Source of the DNA: Rhabdornis inornatus
Taxonomy: Eukaryota; Chordata; Aves; Passeriformes; Rhabdornithidae
Direction: 5' to 3'
Assembly (NCBI GenBank): GCA_013397075.1
Contig: VWZS01004377.1
Span: forward strand, 17,228 to 81,227
Length of the DNA stretch: 64,000 nt
Shown: one piece after another, positions 25,291 to 38,120 of the stretch
How positions within the stretch are numbered: position 1 is the stretch's first letter
Layout: every line of letters begins with the position of its first letter
Translations under genes and position numbers: made by a program
The notes under the pieces: model-generated
What the model was told of the DNA's origin: nothing
The model's database searches: none
Seen by the model: only the letters and a program-made list of their open reading frames with translations

Positions 25291-27879
25291 AATTTGCTTC
25301 TTTTCCTTTCCCTTTGAAAAAAAAAAAAAGCCCACACTAGATAGACAAAAGGAGTTACTGTCTTTTTCAACTTCTTATGTAGAGAAACGTGAATTGCTAA
25401 ATCTCATCAAGGATTTTAGCAAAACAGCAAAGCAGCTGCCCAGTCTCTACAAAAGGGCAAAGGCAGTGCTCTCCTGTAAAGCAACACACAAAGGGAACAA
25501 ACAGCCTTTCTGCTCAGAGCACAGGGTGGTGATAAACTTAAAATTCAGCCAGCACCTTGAGGGAGGGGGAGAAATCGCTCATTCCAAACAGCACATCCAT
25601 TTCTCACACAACTAAACCTGTCTTGCAAACCTCTCCAAATGATGATCAAAGGTAAAAGCGCAGATATGCAACACTGCAAGAGCTGAAGTGCACATCACAA
25701 AAAGGCACAGGCATCTCCTATTCTTTGAGGCTTTATTGAGACAACAGAGGAAGAGCTGCTTCTGAACTTGCAGGTGAGCAAATCTCTAAAAGTGCATAAC
25801 GCTGGCAGCCTCGCTGTGCTGTTGGTTCAGCATCCTGCTGGACAACAAACAGAGCAAGGGTCAAACCACTTCACCATTTCCCTGCTCCATTTCTCCTCTC
25901 CTTCCTCAGGTCAGCAGCTCTCTGAAAACCAGCTTCCTCCCAAGCCTCTGTCTCCTCCTCCTCCTCTGCTACAGCCCCAGAAATGGAATAAAAAACCACA
26001 AAAAAGCAGCAGCAGCCCTAAGGAACAGACTTGATGAAAAAGAAAAGCTAACTGCCAGACAACGCTTCAGTCTGCTGCGGAGCTGCTTGGCACGTGGGAG
26101 GACTTGCCAGGACGTGCACAAGGCACAGCTCTGCCTTGCAGCGCCTGCTGGCACTCAAGGGGTTAAAGCAATCTAAGCCAGGCCTGCTGGAGAAGCACTA
26201 CAGCAGGAAGAAAGAGTTACAAATGATTTTTCTTGGCAAAAGCAGCTCATTGGAATAGTAGAAGGATTGTGCTTACTCCTCATATATAAATGCCAAAATG
26301 AGGCTTGCTGACACTTTCCTGGCACGCCCCAGCCCTTCCAGCAGCCCAGCACTTCAACCAAACTTTTGGAGGGACAGAAGGACACACAGGGTGCTCCTCC
26401 CCCAGCTGACCAAGCCCTCCTCTCCAGTGGCATGATCCAGCCTTTAATGAAAAGCACCCATCCGCCAGCACCCCATGGATTCAGCTCAGCTCTCCCTTTC
26501 CACAGCAATGCCTGATTTTTTTGGCCAGTGTTTGAGGATGGGGTTCTGTGAAGCCACCAGCATGCATGAATTCTGGGGCATTCTGCTGGGGAGAGGGCCA
26601 TTAATGAATACTAATTTTAGACAAGATCATGTCTGCTGAAACATCAGAATTTTGCAACTTGCTTAACCAGCAGCCAGGCTTTTCCCTTAGCCTGTCCTGC
26701 AACCCCTAAGTCATCCTGGCTAAGAACTGGCAGGGAGTTTAAGGTAACCCTTTCCCTGGTCCTCTCTCCCAGGGTACATAGCCCAGCAATCTACAGGCCT
26801 CGAGAGCCAGAAGCTACATCCAGATCATCATGTTTAATAGACACTAATCTTCCTAAGGATCTAATCCCCTTGTACTGCTTCTTTAGACTCACACTTTTGA
26901 CTTCCACATAAGTTTCACATGGGTTTTGTAAATTCATTTTGCCCTGCTAGAAGAACAAAAAAAGGAAAAGAAGAAAAGAAGGGAAATGCTTATCTATTTC
27001 GATTCCTATCAGACTTACATAAACTGATATTATTTAATTATTCACTGTTTCATCGTATGAAAAGGTGGCTCTACAGCCAGTGCAGAGGTTCATGGCAGGG
27101 CTTTAAGAAGATGAAGGTCAAATGGCTATTTTGGGAGTAATTAGCTTGTTCAAAGGAACATGTGATACAACCTTGGCTTTTGCCTGCAGGCTGCTCTCAT
27201 GCTTTGAGCAGCAATGGCTGAAGTGTCTTTGCAGCTGAGGAAAGAAGGTGATCCCCACCTGTGCCAGAGGAACTTCCCTTTGCTCGTTCCAGGCTCACTG
27301 AGGCTCAGTGCTCCATGACTGGCTCATCACCTCCTGCCACTTCTCTCAATATGGAGCTGCTCTCTGACACATTTATATTCAGCAGCATCCAATTTCTACC
27401 ATTTTACTCTTCTTTTTAATCTCTCCTGTTTCCCTTGCAGAGATGGATTTTCTTTTCTGTTCCTGACAGCCTACAGCTCAAATCAACCCCTTTCTCTCTT
27501 GCTCTTCAACACATGCTTGGAATTTCTCCAGATATCACTGTGGACACTCAGATGACTATTCTTCAAAAGGCAACTGAGAGGAACAACTTCTTGCCAGTGG
27601 ATTTATATCAGGCTCCCCAACTCCATGGGCAAAAATACATGTTTGCAAACTGGAAGGGAGGGATCAGTTCTCTGAGATCATCTGCTACAGCCCTGCACCA
27701 CGAGTAGCATCTCTCTCATGGTTAGCTTGGTTCTTCTAGAGCCCCCACAATGCCAAAGATTAAACCCCCAAACCTCCACATCCCTTCAGGAAAATAAAAT
27801 GGGCTAAAACCCATGAGACAAAACTGTAACTAATTTTAGCAATAACACCAGAAAATCTTTACCCTTTTTTTTTTCACCA

Positions 27880-27904
27880 GATTGATTGACTGATTGATTG
27901 ATTT
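27880..27904. repeat. GATT simple repeat
   Basis: About six tetranucleotide units of GATT, with one interruption (gattgattgactgattgattgatt). It follows a ten-base T run at 27865-27874. Low complexity only. Confidence 0.9.
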
Positions 27905-29433
27905 CTGTACCAGGATTATTAGGAGCAACTCCTATTAGTTGTGACTTTTTCTTTCCACATTCACATCAGACATCCATGCTGCCTACAGCAATGTCCACTC
28001 AGACTGGAAGGGTTTATCGTGAAAAGATCACCTCACATACTCATCCCCAGCAAGTCTCCTTAGTGTGACCCAGTACACCACACAAAGAGGAAACACTTGC
28101 AAGGCAGTCAACTGCTTCTGTAAACATACAAATCCAGCATGAGGCTTCCAGACTGTCAGATTGCTTTACAAAAGAAAGACACATTTTCCCTGGTTACAGT
28201 CTGGGGAGGAGGAGAGCCACATTCTCAAAATATCAGAAGGCAAGATACTGTGCTGCAAGTGGGAACTCAGCTTGGACCTGCTATCTCCAGGATCAGAATC
28301 ATATTAGCAGAAGCTAGGGCAGGAAAAAATAAAGATCCAGAGAAGGTTCACTGTGCTGCTGTTGCAGAAAAGAGAAATTCAATCCTACAGCCTGGGTTGT
28401 TAGGAGGAGGAGATGGTGTGATGGCAAAACAGAGAAAACTACTGGAAAAATTATCAGCACTGATGGAAATGTCATCCCCACCACTGAAGAACACCCTAAA
28501 CTGCCCTGATCTCACAGGGTCCTTTTTCTAACTCCATTCCTGGGCCTGGAAGCTCAGCAATCAGTCTTGTAAATTTTCAATTCTCAAATCCAGACAGGAG
28601 GTTTGTTTTTCTTGAGCAATGTGCCAATGCTATTTTGTGCTGTATAGCTTCCAGTATTTTCTTAAGTGCCTTGAGAGGCTTGGCATGAAGGGCACTGTGG
28701 AAATGGAGCTTTAACTGATTGCTTCCAACTTCTGCCTCGTAACCACCCTTCAAAATGAGGGATTTCAGCAGCAAGAGATGCTCCTTTCCCTGCACACGAG
28801 GGGAACTGTGCCTGCTGCAGCACACACCAACAGCAGAACGTGTTTCAGCAGTGCCTCCCTGGCAGGGTGGTGACCAACATCTCTTACCAAGCACCACAAG
28901 TGGCTCCAGCTCAGAACAGAACCCTCTCCCTTCTCTATGCCCCCATTACAGGGCACACTGGATATTTCTCTTCCAGCCAGCCAGCTCCAGGGACTGGCTC
29001 ACAATGTCCCTCCCCATACAGAAACCACGTACGAGCACGTGGGGAGAACTCCTCCAGCTACCAGAGAGGTCAGCCTCAATCACAGCTTCAAATTCACTAA
29101 TAAATGAACACACCAGAGCCCACTGAAATGAGCTCACCTAATTGGAGCTGTTGGGGGATGACTAATTCATGACTAGCCATGGCCAGGCAAACTCCTTCTC
29201 TACTTGCAGACCCACGTGCACTGTCCCCAGCTGCCATCCTGACCTGCAGGTCAGATCCACAGCATCACTGGGAGCAAGGAACAGTGATAAAGGGAAAACA
29301 GTATAATGCTTTCCCCCATTAACACTTGACTTTGGGCACAGAGCATCACACTGTTCTTTGTCCAGCATCTTTAAAGATTTTTGAAATAATATCCTAATTA
29401 ATCTGTGGAGGAATTCAGGCAAGACTGCTTTAA

Positions 29434-29454
29434 GCATTTTTAGCTTAAAAATGC
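29434..29454. other. Perfect 9-bp inverted repeat (hairpin)
   Basis: The arm gcattttta is followed by a three-base loop (gct) and the exact complement taaaaatgc. The stem does not extend beyond nine pairs and there is no T run after it. It is far too short for a microRNA precursor. Confidence 0.6.
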
Positions 29455-32400
29455 AGTGTTGTCAAGCATTTTCCTTGTTCCTATTTCACAATGTTCTCAT
29501 GTGTTTGAGGCTATTATACAGGAGCATTAAGCATCAATAAACCTCAAGATTATGCAACAGCAGTAAAGCACATAATATTTTGGGGCTCCACAGTATTATT
29601 ATTTAATGATAGTAATTTTCCTGCTGTTCATCTAGGAGGACCCTCCAAAGTATCAGTTCTCCCAAAATAGAAGAGCAGCTGCCTGTCAGATGGGACAAAG
29701 AAAAACCTTTGCAGTGACTTATCAGGGGAGAAAATGAAATGACAACTCTTGTCCATGGGAAGATACTACTGAATTCAGCTAAGTGGGATGAATCTAAAAT
29801 TCACTGGAGAGAGCATCTGAGGATATTTGCTTATCAAGGTTTTGCTGCTGATCCACAAACATAAAGCTAATAGTCGTAGTAGTGATATTAATAACAATAA
29901 TCATGATCATCAAAACAGGCCTTCTGGGCATTCTTGTCACATCTTATGTAAACTGATCACAGCTCAGCGATAGCCCTGGTCATTTCCAGAGCAACTTCAC
30001 CCAATCGTGTCAATACATCTTACAACCATTAACAAATTATGCTGTGTTTTCAATGCTAAGAGAATGAATGTTATTCTCCTTTCATGTCATGATTCAAAAT
30101 CTGTTGGGTTCTAAGAGAATTTGGACCAATTCTTCACTGCTTAAAAAAAAATACCAAAACCAGTCACAAAGAACAAACGAGGAATAAAAAAGTCAGTTAT
30201 GCAAGGTGATCTGTGAAGCACTTGATTCTTGGTGCTGCAGCTAAGAAACTGATTAGTGTCTGATTTAGGAGAAAAACAGACGCAGCAATAGATACAAGTG
30301 CTAAAACAGAGCCCAGCCACTTCCCAGAAGGGACAGGAGCAGCGCAGCACATGCAGAGCTGAGGAGGGGGTGGCTGAGGGATGTGGGCTCAGTCACACAC
30401 ACATTCACCCACGACAGCAACCCAGAGCAGGTGTATTGCCCTCTGCTTGGTGGAGGAGCTAAAAATCCTGCCAAGAAACAGCACTTTTCCCACACATAAA
30501 TACACCACTGTCAAGAAAGGGGAGGCCTCCTCCCTGCTTCCCTCCTTTTCCTTATTTTCCATTAGTCACAACACAAATCAAGCTGCCAGGCTGCCAAGGC
30601 CTCCAAACAAGCCAGCAGTCCTGCTCTCCCTGGCAGCACCAGCCCAAGGACAGCTTTGGGATGGTGTCCCCACTTTGGGTACAGCCCCCAAGCTGCTGTC
30701 CCTCCCTGCCCTGCCAGCCAGGGCTGAACTGGGGACAGCACCCAAACTCAGCAGTGGCTCATACACTGCTGCTGGCTCAGGGTCACACCAGGATCACCCA
30801 GCCCAAGCAACCCACCTGCTTTATACTGCACAACCAAAATACACAAACTCCCAAATCATCAGGCACTTTAAAAACTGTGTGTTGGCATTAAGTACATGAT
30901 TTTCTACAAAACCAAAAGCATAAAGAAATGCAGAAATTAACATTTTACTTGTCCAGACTGGGGTATTGCTTTAGACATGGTGCTGCACTGCTATTTGCTC
31001 TAGGATTTATTTAACAGCTAGATAGAAATAAGTTGGCCTTCAAAGAAGAGCTGGAGTCTTCCCTTTGAGAAAACAACTGAAGTTGTATCTCAGTACTATA
31101 TTATTTCCTTGAATCCTTCAGAGGAGGAGGGTTCAGTTACATAAGACACAAAATCAAGAGACTAAACTTCCAACTCTTTGGGGTTTACTCTAATCTTATG
31201 CAGGAATTAATTTTATCACATAAATAGACATAGATCTCTCACTTCCTATTAACTCCTAAGGAGTAAGAGCTAATCTTGAAAATACTACTGAAGAGATCAC
31301 CTTAACACCATTTTTCATCTCTACAGATAAGGAGCTCAGACACTGTACACTGCTCAGACATGTGGTGCTTAATGCATCTCATAAATTAATTGGTTCCTAA
31401 ACTAACATTCAGAGGGGTTTGTAGAACATGCTTGCAAAAGGGGAACAGGGAAATCTTGTCTATCTGTATGGAGCTGGTTGGAGTTTGCATCCGGGCCCTT
31501 GAACATTTTAGCTGCTCTGTTAATATTAAAATCTGAGTTTCCCCAAATCCTATCCGTAAACATCTTTCTTCACAACTACATAGCACATGTTGATTTAAAT
31601 CTGATGACAGCAAGTCTCTTACCAAAGACACACAGGCTCAGTTATCAAGCAAACAAGTATCTGAAGGAGTCCATATGCATTTAGACTTCACAAACACCCA
31701 ATTTGGGATGGAGGCTCCTATTTTATATTCTACTAAAGAGAAACTTAAAACTCCACTGATAATGGTGTACCAATCATCTAACCACTAAAGCTGCCTTTGC
31801 TAACAGGTATTTTTCTCAACAGAAGATCTACTCATTTAGTTTTGAATTTGAGTTTTGAAACAAGGGAAACTGTTTAATTGGCCATTGAAAAATAACCTAC
31901 ACATGGAGGGATCCCAAGTTTTCCACACTCATTAGTTAAATACCACTGTGTTTTCAAAGGTTCCCTCATCTGAAAGAGAGAGGAGAAGAAACCAAGGCAA
32001 TGCTTTCTGTAAAGCCCTTCCCCCTCAGATCAGTGTTTCAGCTTAGCACTACACCGATTGCCACATAATTTATTTAACTTCAGAACTGGTGTGCAAATAA
32101 GCTTTTGGATGCCAGCCACAGAGGAGTCTCCAACACAGAAACTATGAAGTCTTTTTCTTTATCAAATACCCTCAAATCAACGTCACAAGCAGTGGTACCC
32201 AGGCATGCATGGGATTGGGGTCAGGAAAGGATTTCTTACACTCTGCCCACTTTTTGCTTAATACTTTTAGCTTTGTACACTGCACCTTTTGGGGTTTTAC
32301 TTTGTTACTAACAAAATAATGTTGTTAAATGCTAACAAGTCAAATCCTTATGAAAACATTTACTTGTCCTGCTGGTTTTCTCTCCACCTCAAACTGACTT

Positions 32401-35400
32401 CTGTACACAAAATCACCTCAATGCAAACTCACTGAAAGAGTTTTAGGCTTTTTCTAAATTGATGAGATTTATGCAAGCCCAATTCAAACCATTCATCCAG
32501 GGCTGACTCTGGAAATTCACTCAGACTTACCTCAGCTGGGTACTCTGCATGTTTGGAAAAACTAAGCAGTGTTTAGAGGAGGCATTGCAGCTTTGGGAAA
32601 GAGCACTGGACTCCTACTCTTGGCTTCCTGTAGCCAGGTAAGTGAACTGAAATGTCATTTCAGCCTGTTTCCCAAATATACATTAGCTCCCAATCCTGTC
32701 CTTCTGTGCAGCACTATGAGACAGTGACACAGGAAACACAAGAATTACTAAAAGGTCAGTTAGAACAAACTATACTTGAATAGATTCTTTTTTAAATTTG
32801 AAAACAGTTTCTTTTTTTCCCTAGATCTGACATTTAGGAGAATGAAAGCTTGTTCCCATTCATAGCCACACCAAGAGCTGTAGCAGTTTAAGATTTTATG
32901 AACAGGGTAAAACTGTACTGATGCAATAGAATTGATTGAGAAAATTATTTCATTAAAATGGTGCAGTCGACTCATGTAGGAAATATTATTTTGATTTAGG
33001 GATATCAATTTAGCATAAAACCATTTAAGATTGAGGTATATCACTGTGGTTTTCTTGTCTAGGGAAGAATGTAAAAGAGTACAATTGAAAATATCATTAG
33101 GAAGAAACAGAAGCATAAGAGCTGATGAGAACAAGAGCTATGAAATCTAGAAATTACTTTCAATTAGTACTGCTAAAACAGAAACACTTCTGCCTAGAGT
33201 ATCCACATATGAACAACTCCAGTCTGCTGGAAAGCACATGGCTGAGGCAGGATAGTAAAGCAAGAGACTGGGTATATCAAGCTAGATTAAATAATACTTT
33301 TATCCTACCAACAATATCTTACCCAGACAAAGCAGTTCCTCTCTCTGGGCTGCCTAGTCTGGCACCATATTTCTGGTCAAGGAGCTTTTTCTCCAAGAGG
33401 GAAAGTTGCACATCAGAGCGAAGTGGAATCTGGCCCAGTTCCACAAGAAGAGGTTTTTAGGGACCCTTGAAAGACAACACTAACAGCCTCCTTTCTTTCC
33501 TCTGTTCTTATGAGAGCTCTCCAAGACATTCAGATTTAATTCAGTAAGACAGGCAAAAGGAACATGAATGAAGATGGGTAGATGAATGAACAGATGAGCT
33601 TGTCCAGCCCCAGAACTACACAAGGCTGTGAGATCTACTAAAATCTGAGCTCTTGCTACAGAGCAGGCAGTGGAAGCAGGTTAGAACTGGAAGCACTTCT
33701 CATGGCAACTGTCCCCTTAAATCAGCCTGCAGGGAGACAGTCCAGTGCTCCAATACTAGTGTAAAGAAACTACATCTCTCAAAGGCCAGAAGATTCAATA
33801 AGCAGGGAAGGCTAGAGAAAGCCTTGCTTTCCATTTGGTTCTCCCTGGGGAGGTTTTGGAAGCCTTGACAAAATGGCTAAATCTGCCTCATTTGGCCACA
33901 GACTTTCTTCTTCTGTAGCCCCTGCATGTGTGGGACATCCACAGTGTGTACAGTTATATAATGAGCTCCAGAATTTTATGTGGCTACAGAAGGCTGAATG
34001 TTTCTAAGAAAGCAATTTTCCATCTTCCACTGGTCTCCAAGAGATTCACCCATCAAAACGAAAGCTGTTGAATTGAGTGAGGCTACAGCCTGTGCTAACA
34101 CTGAGAGCACTCCTGTAATAGCTCAAGTCCCTTTCTACTATATTTCATCTGCTTTAGCTCAGTGTTGCTGGTGTATGAAATGTAAAGAGCTCTGAAAAAG
34201 ATGTTAACGAGAGCTAAAGAGGAGAGTGCTCTTGTGCTAGTCATTCCCAGGAACACCTGTGAACTATTGAGTTTAATTAGCCTACAGCTGGCACTGAGTG
34301 TGTGTGCAAAGACAGGGGATTTATTATCCCACTGCCAGGCCTTACATTGGCTCTTCCAGCACATTTTTTTTTTCCTGTTTGTTTGTTTTGTGATAAAGGA
34401 CACACAGAGAGTGAGGGCAATTTAACTAACAGGGGATTCCCTCCTTGGAAAGGGTGCCAGACACAGCAGCACTTGGATGCTGGGAAGTGCCTCGGAGTGG
34501 GAAGAGCCTTGGCAGGGTGAGCTGTTGGCGAGCTGTGCACCCCAGCCCTGTTATTTACCATGTGTCACAATTTACTCCCAAACCCATACCCTACAACTAC
34601 AGAACAGCTAAGGGCCCAAATTTTCATTTCAGTAACGCATTACACTTCTTTTTGTTACTCCTCAGGACTCCACTTAACTCTACAGGCATCCTAAAACAAA
34701 CCTAAGAGGTGGGAACAGCCTCTGCTTCCACTTTATTCTGCCATCTACAACACCCAGTGACTTTCAACACAGGTAGCTGTTTCAGCACCAATTATGTCAC
34801 AGTATCACACACGGTTGCATGTATTTTCATCAGCAATGGTGAATTACAATTGTTCGTCCTCAAATATTGCCAACCCACCTGTCTAAAATCATGGCTGCAT
34901 TCCCATGTGACATCAGTTTTTTCCTCTGCCCTCCTATTTACGAGGCAGAGTTTGAAGAGAGAAATGAAAATATGCCTCAGGTATTATGAGGAAGCCAAGC
35001 AGAGCTGTAACTCAGCTCGTCTTAACTCTACCCACAGCAGGCAGTGCCCAGTCCCCAGGGCAGCAGGCAGTGCCAGCTTTACTGCAGCAGCTCAGAGGCT
35101 GCGTTGGAAGCTCCTGGCATTCTCACAGAAAGAAGAAACAGTTTGGAGGCTTTTATCTTTGAATGACTATTCTCCTACCTGGTACTCAATTCAAAATACC
35201 TCAACAGAAACAATGCCCTACTTAAACCACAATGCACAAAATAATTATCATCCTGACATCATCTTTACTGACAGCAGCTCGTCTCCACAGCTGGAGTACG
35301 AGATGCTTCCTATGCTGATCGGACTTCATCCTGGCATCACCTTGACACTGGAAAGTCAGTCGTGCTGACATTTCTTCTAGTTGACATTGGAAAGCCTTCA

Positions 35401-36024
35401 GTAAATCTGTACTGACATCTTAAATTCTCTTTTCTTCCTCCCATACTTTCCTCCTGTCATGTCATCTCCATAAAATTGCCCTGCCCTTGTTTAATTTCAT
35501 TTTGACATCCTATTGTTACCTCCACGGATCCTCTTTAGCGCAGCACTTCTATTACAAAGGCACATCTCCAAAGACCTGACACTGGAGCACCTGGAGAAGT
35601 GCACCAGGAGCCTCATTAAAATGAATTAAATGTCTGCATTATCACTTCTACCCCTTCCCAGCAAGTTACTCGTCAAACCACAGCCTCACCCCACAGTGCT
35701 ATAAAGCACTGGAAGAGAGAGAACCTGCACACCCCAACTCCTGTGACAGCCAGGCTTGATCCAGTCTGGGATCCTGGGGAGGACACAGAGGCCAGCAGGG
35801 GAGAGCAGGGGCCAAAGCGCCCAGTACCTCTCCAGTGCCAATGTTTAGTGACAACTCAAAAACTTCCTGCAATCTAAATCTGGAAATCACAACAGATCGG
35901 CCACCACAGTGAGCCCCTAATTCAGGCCAGGCCAGGCAAGGCCCCAGCACCCAGCACAGGGATGGTGGAAACAGAAACACAGTTCCTACAACGCTTGTTA
36001 TTCATGGCTGAGGGCCTTGGGCTG

Positions 36025-36255
36025 CAGCTCAGAACCTTCCCAAACCTTCAGCCTGGGGACACGGCCCAGAACCTTCCCAAACCTTCCCAAACCTTCAGCC
36101 TGGGGACACAGCCCAGAACCTTCCCAAACCTTCCCAAACCTTCAGCCTGGGGACACAGCCCAGAACCTTCCCAAACCTTCAGCCTGAGGACACAGCCCAG
36201 AACCTTCCCAAAGCTTCAGCTTGGGGACATGGCTCAGAAGCTTCCTAAAGCCAAG
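36025..36255. repeat. 37/47-bp minisatellite with an internal 10-bp toggle
   Basis: The landmark cagcctg(g/a)gg starts at 36049, 36096, 36143, 36180 and 36217, so unit lengths are 47, 47, 37 and 37 bp. The difference is one extra copy of the decamer cttcccaaac, present twice in the long units and once in the short ones. The last unit is diverged (agcttcagcttggggacatgg), as expected for an array edge. Confidence 0.92.
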
Positions 36256-37461
36256 GCAGCAGCACTGCCCTCACAAGGAGGGGCTGGACAGCACTGGCAT
36301 TACCCCAGCCCAGGTGCTCTCATTAGCAGGTTCATCAGCCTCATTAGCAGCTCATCACCCTCATTACAGGGTTGTCCCCCCAGTAGCAGTGAGCGAGCCC
36401 AAAACCTGGCCCCACTATGCTTCCTCCAGGCTGCAGGGAACCTCAGGGACACATTCAATACTGAATATAATTAACATCCTTTAAAATCCCCTTAAGAAGG
36501 GAACCTCAGGCCTTGTGCTCACTCCATTTGACAGCAACTAGATGGATTTGTGTGTGGTGGGGTGGGGAAAGCAGGGGAACAGCTCTGTGAAACCACAAGG
36601 GAGCTAAAACCCATATATGCTTTTGCGGTGTCTAACGGATTTTATGCTTATATAATATACACAGAATTTAAAAGTACTTTATATACATGGAGTATTTCCC
36701 AAAATTCATTTATATGTTTTGAGATGTAAATAAATCCCTGCTCTAGCAGTGTAATTAAGCTGTCCATGCAATTAAAAAGCACGTTTTTTCATTTGCATAA
36801 TTCCATGCAGCTTTTTCTTTACGGATAGACCCTGAAATACAATGTTTTCCGGACACCAGATTTTTTTCTTTGCTTATTGATTCATATTTCTCCAAGCTGT
36901 AAAAATCACTTACAACCCAGGAAAGCCACGAGGGCCAGACCAAGAGCCTGCAAGTTCAAACACTGATGTGGATTTCATATACACCAAAAACCAGACCACC
37001 AAAATGAAATCTATGTACTAACTCTAAAATGAGAAAAAAGTCCCTCCAGATATTTCCTGAATTCCAAATCTGCAGTATACAGTTCTATCAGAAAAAAAAC
37101 AAAATCCAGGCTAGAAGGAAAAAAAAAAAAAAGAAAAAGAAAAAACACCCTAACTGATGAGCAATAGATGCGAACATTTTATGTCAGAGATATCTATTAA
37201 TCAGCTTCTGCTATATGTACTTTGTGTATCTAATATACACCTATAAATGCCTCCAAAAGTACCTCTGCAAGAAATGCCTCATGTCTGTATTGCCTTTTAA
37301 ACCCCCCCTAACCTATTCCTCCCTCCTTCCCAGTGTCTGCTCTCCTGTGCTCCCCTGCTCCCACCAACACTCCAGACTCTGGCTCTCAGGTCTGAAACAG
37401 GAGTCATTAAAATCCCAGAGTTAAACTCACAGCCTTTAAAGCAGGTGTCATTAAAATGACA
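36256..37461. other. Unique non-coding sequence, AT-rich in part
   Basis: Contains an AT-rich block at 36640-36800 with a perfect octamer motif, ATTTGCATAA, at 36791-36800, and an A-rich tract at 37117-37146. No gene was recognised. Confidence 0.5.
37117..37146. repeat. A-rich low-complexity tract
   Basis: A run of at least 14 A residues continues as aagaaaaagaaaaaac. It is not preceded by any recognisable retroposed sequence, so it is treated as low complexity and not as the tail of a processed copy. Confidence 0.8.
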
Positions 37462-37598
37462 TGGGGAGGTGATGGAGTCACCATCCCTGGATGTATTTAA
37501 AAAAAAAACTGGATATGGCACTTGGTGCCATGGTTTAGTTGAGGTGTTTGACTCAATGACCTTGAAGGTCTCTTCCAACTTAGCGGTTCTGTGATAAT
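37462..37598 (+). mobile_element. CR1 LINE 3' end, 5'-truncated
   Basis: The order gaggtgatggagtcaccatc, ctggatgtatttaaaaaa, ggcacttggtgccatggttt, gaccttgaaggtctcttcca and finally gttctgtgataat is the standard bird CR1 3' end in sense orientation, ending at the terminal 8-bp repeat. Only the last 135 bases or so are present, as is usual for 5'-truncated LINE insertions. Confidence 0.93.
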
Positions 37599-37740
37599 CC
37601 CAGTGAAACCTGCTCACATGGACACCACCACACGAGAGGGTTCATCCCGTTCCTCCAGGCCAATAAACCACCACAGGCTGCACAGCACACACCTCTGGAG
37701 CAGCTCAACATACTAAGATTGTGCACAGATAAGCTCTAAT

Positions 37741-37758
37741 GGGGTGTGTGTGTGTGTT
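37741..37758. repeat. Short TG microsatellite
   Basis: A gtgtgtgtgtgtgt run lies just left of the higher-order minisatellite. The minisatellite units also contain variable tgtgtgtg runs, so this may be related to the array's origin. Confidence 0.75.
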
Positions 37759-37794
37759 TGGGTGGGATGATGATCCCACAGTGTTTGGGGCTAG

Positions 37795-38120
37795 AACAGC
37801 CCCAGGAGCCTGTGTAGTGTCACTGGGGGCTCTGTGTGTATCTGACCCAGCCCCAGGACACTGTGCAGTGTCACCGGGGGCTGACCCAGCCCCAGGAGCC
37901 TGTGCAGTGTCTCTGGGGGCTCTGGGTGTGTGTGACCCAGCCCCAGGACACTGTGTAGTGTCACTGGGGGCTCTGTGTGTGTGTGACCCAGCCCCAGGAC
38001 ACTGTGCAGTGTCACCGGGGGCTGACCCAGCCCCAGGAGCCTGTGCAGTGTCTCTGGGGGCTCTGGGTGTGTGTGACCCAGCCCCAGGACACTGTGTAGT
38101 GTCACTGGGGGCTCTGTGTN
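37795..38120. repeat. Minisatellite with 141-bp higher-order period
   Basis: Units beginning ccccagga start at 37800, 37851, 37890, 37941, 37992, 38031 and 38082, giving lengths 51, 39, 51, 51, 39, 51. Units ending in ..gagcc and ..cacac type variants recur in the order 39-51-51, so whole triplets repeat every 141 bp (37851/37992, 37890/38031, 37941/38082). The 39-bp unit lacks the ctctg(g/t)gtgtgtg segment. Every unit length is a multiple of three, which keeps a 217-codon frame (37739-38392, plus) and a 137-codon frame (37791-38204, minus) open. An N at 38120 ends the array, so its true length may be unresolved. Confidence 0.95.

Larger units (their letters stand above)
25291..36024. other. 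Unique non-coding sequence
   Basis: Over 10 kb without a recognisable gene or sizeable repeat. Notable small items are a CpG patch with a CACGTG E-box (26060-26145), a GATT simple repeat (27880-27904), a perfect short hairpin (29434-29454) and a 219-codon plus-strand open frame at 34709-35368 with no recognisable domain. Confidence 0.5.

Noticed and set aside
37402..37457. Repeated gtcattaaaat at 37403 and 37447 as a target-site duplication
   Set aside because: Both copies lie upstream of the CR1 fragment instead of flanking it, and CR1 usually makes no clear target-site duplication.
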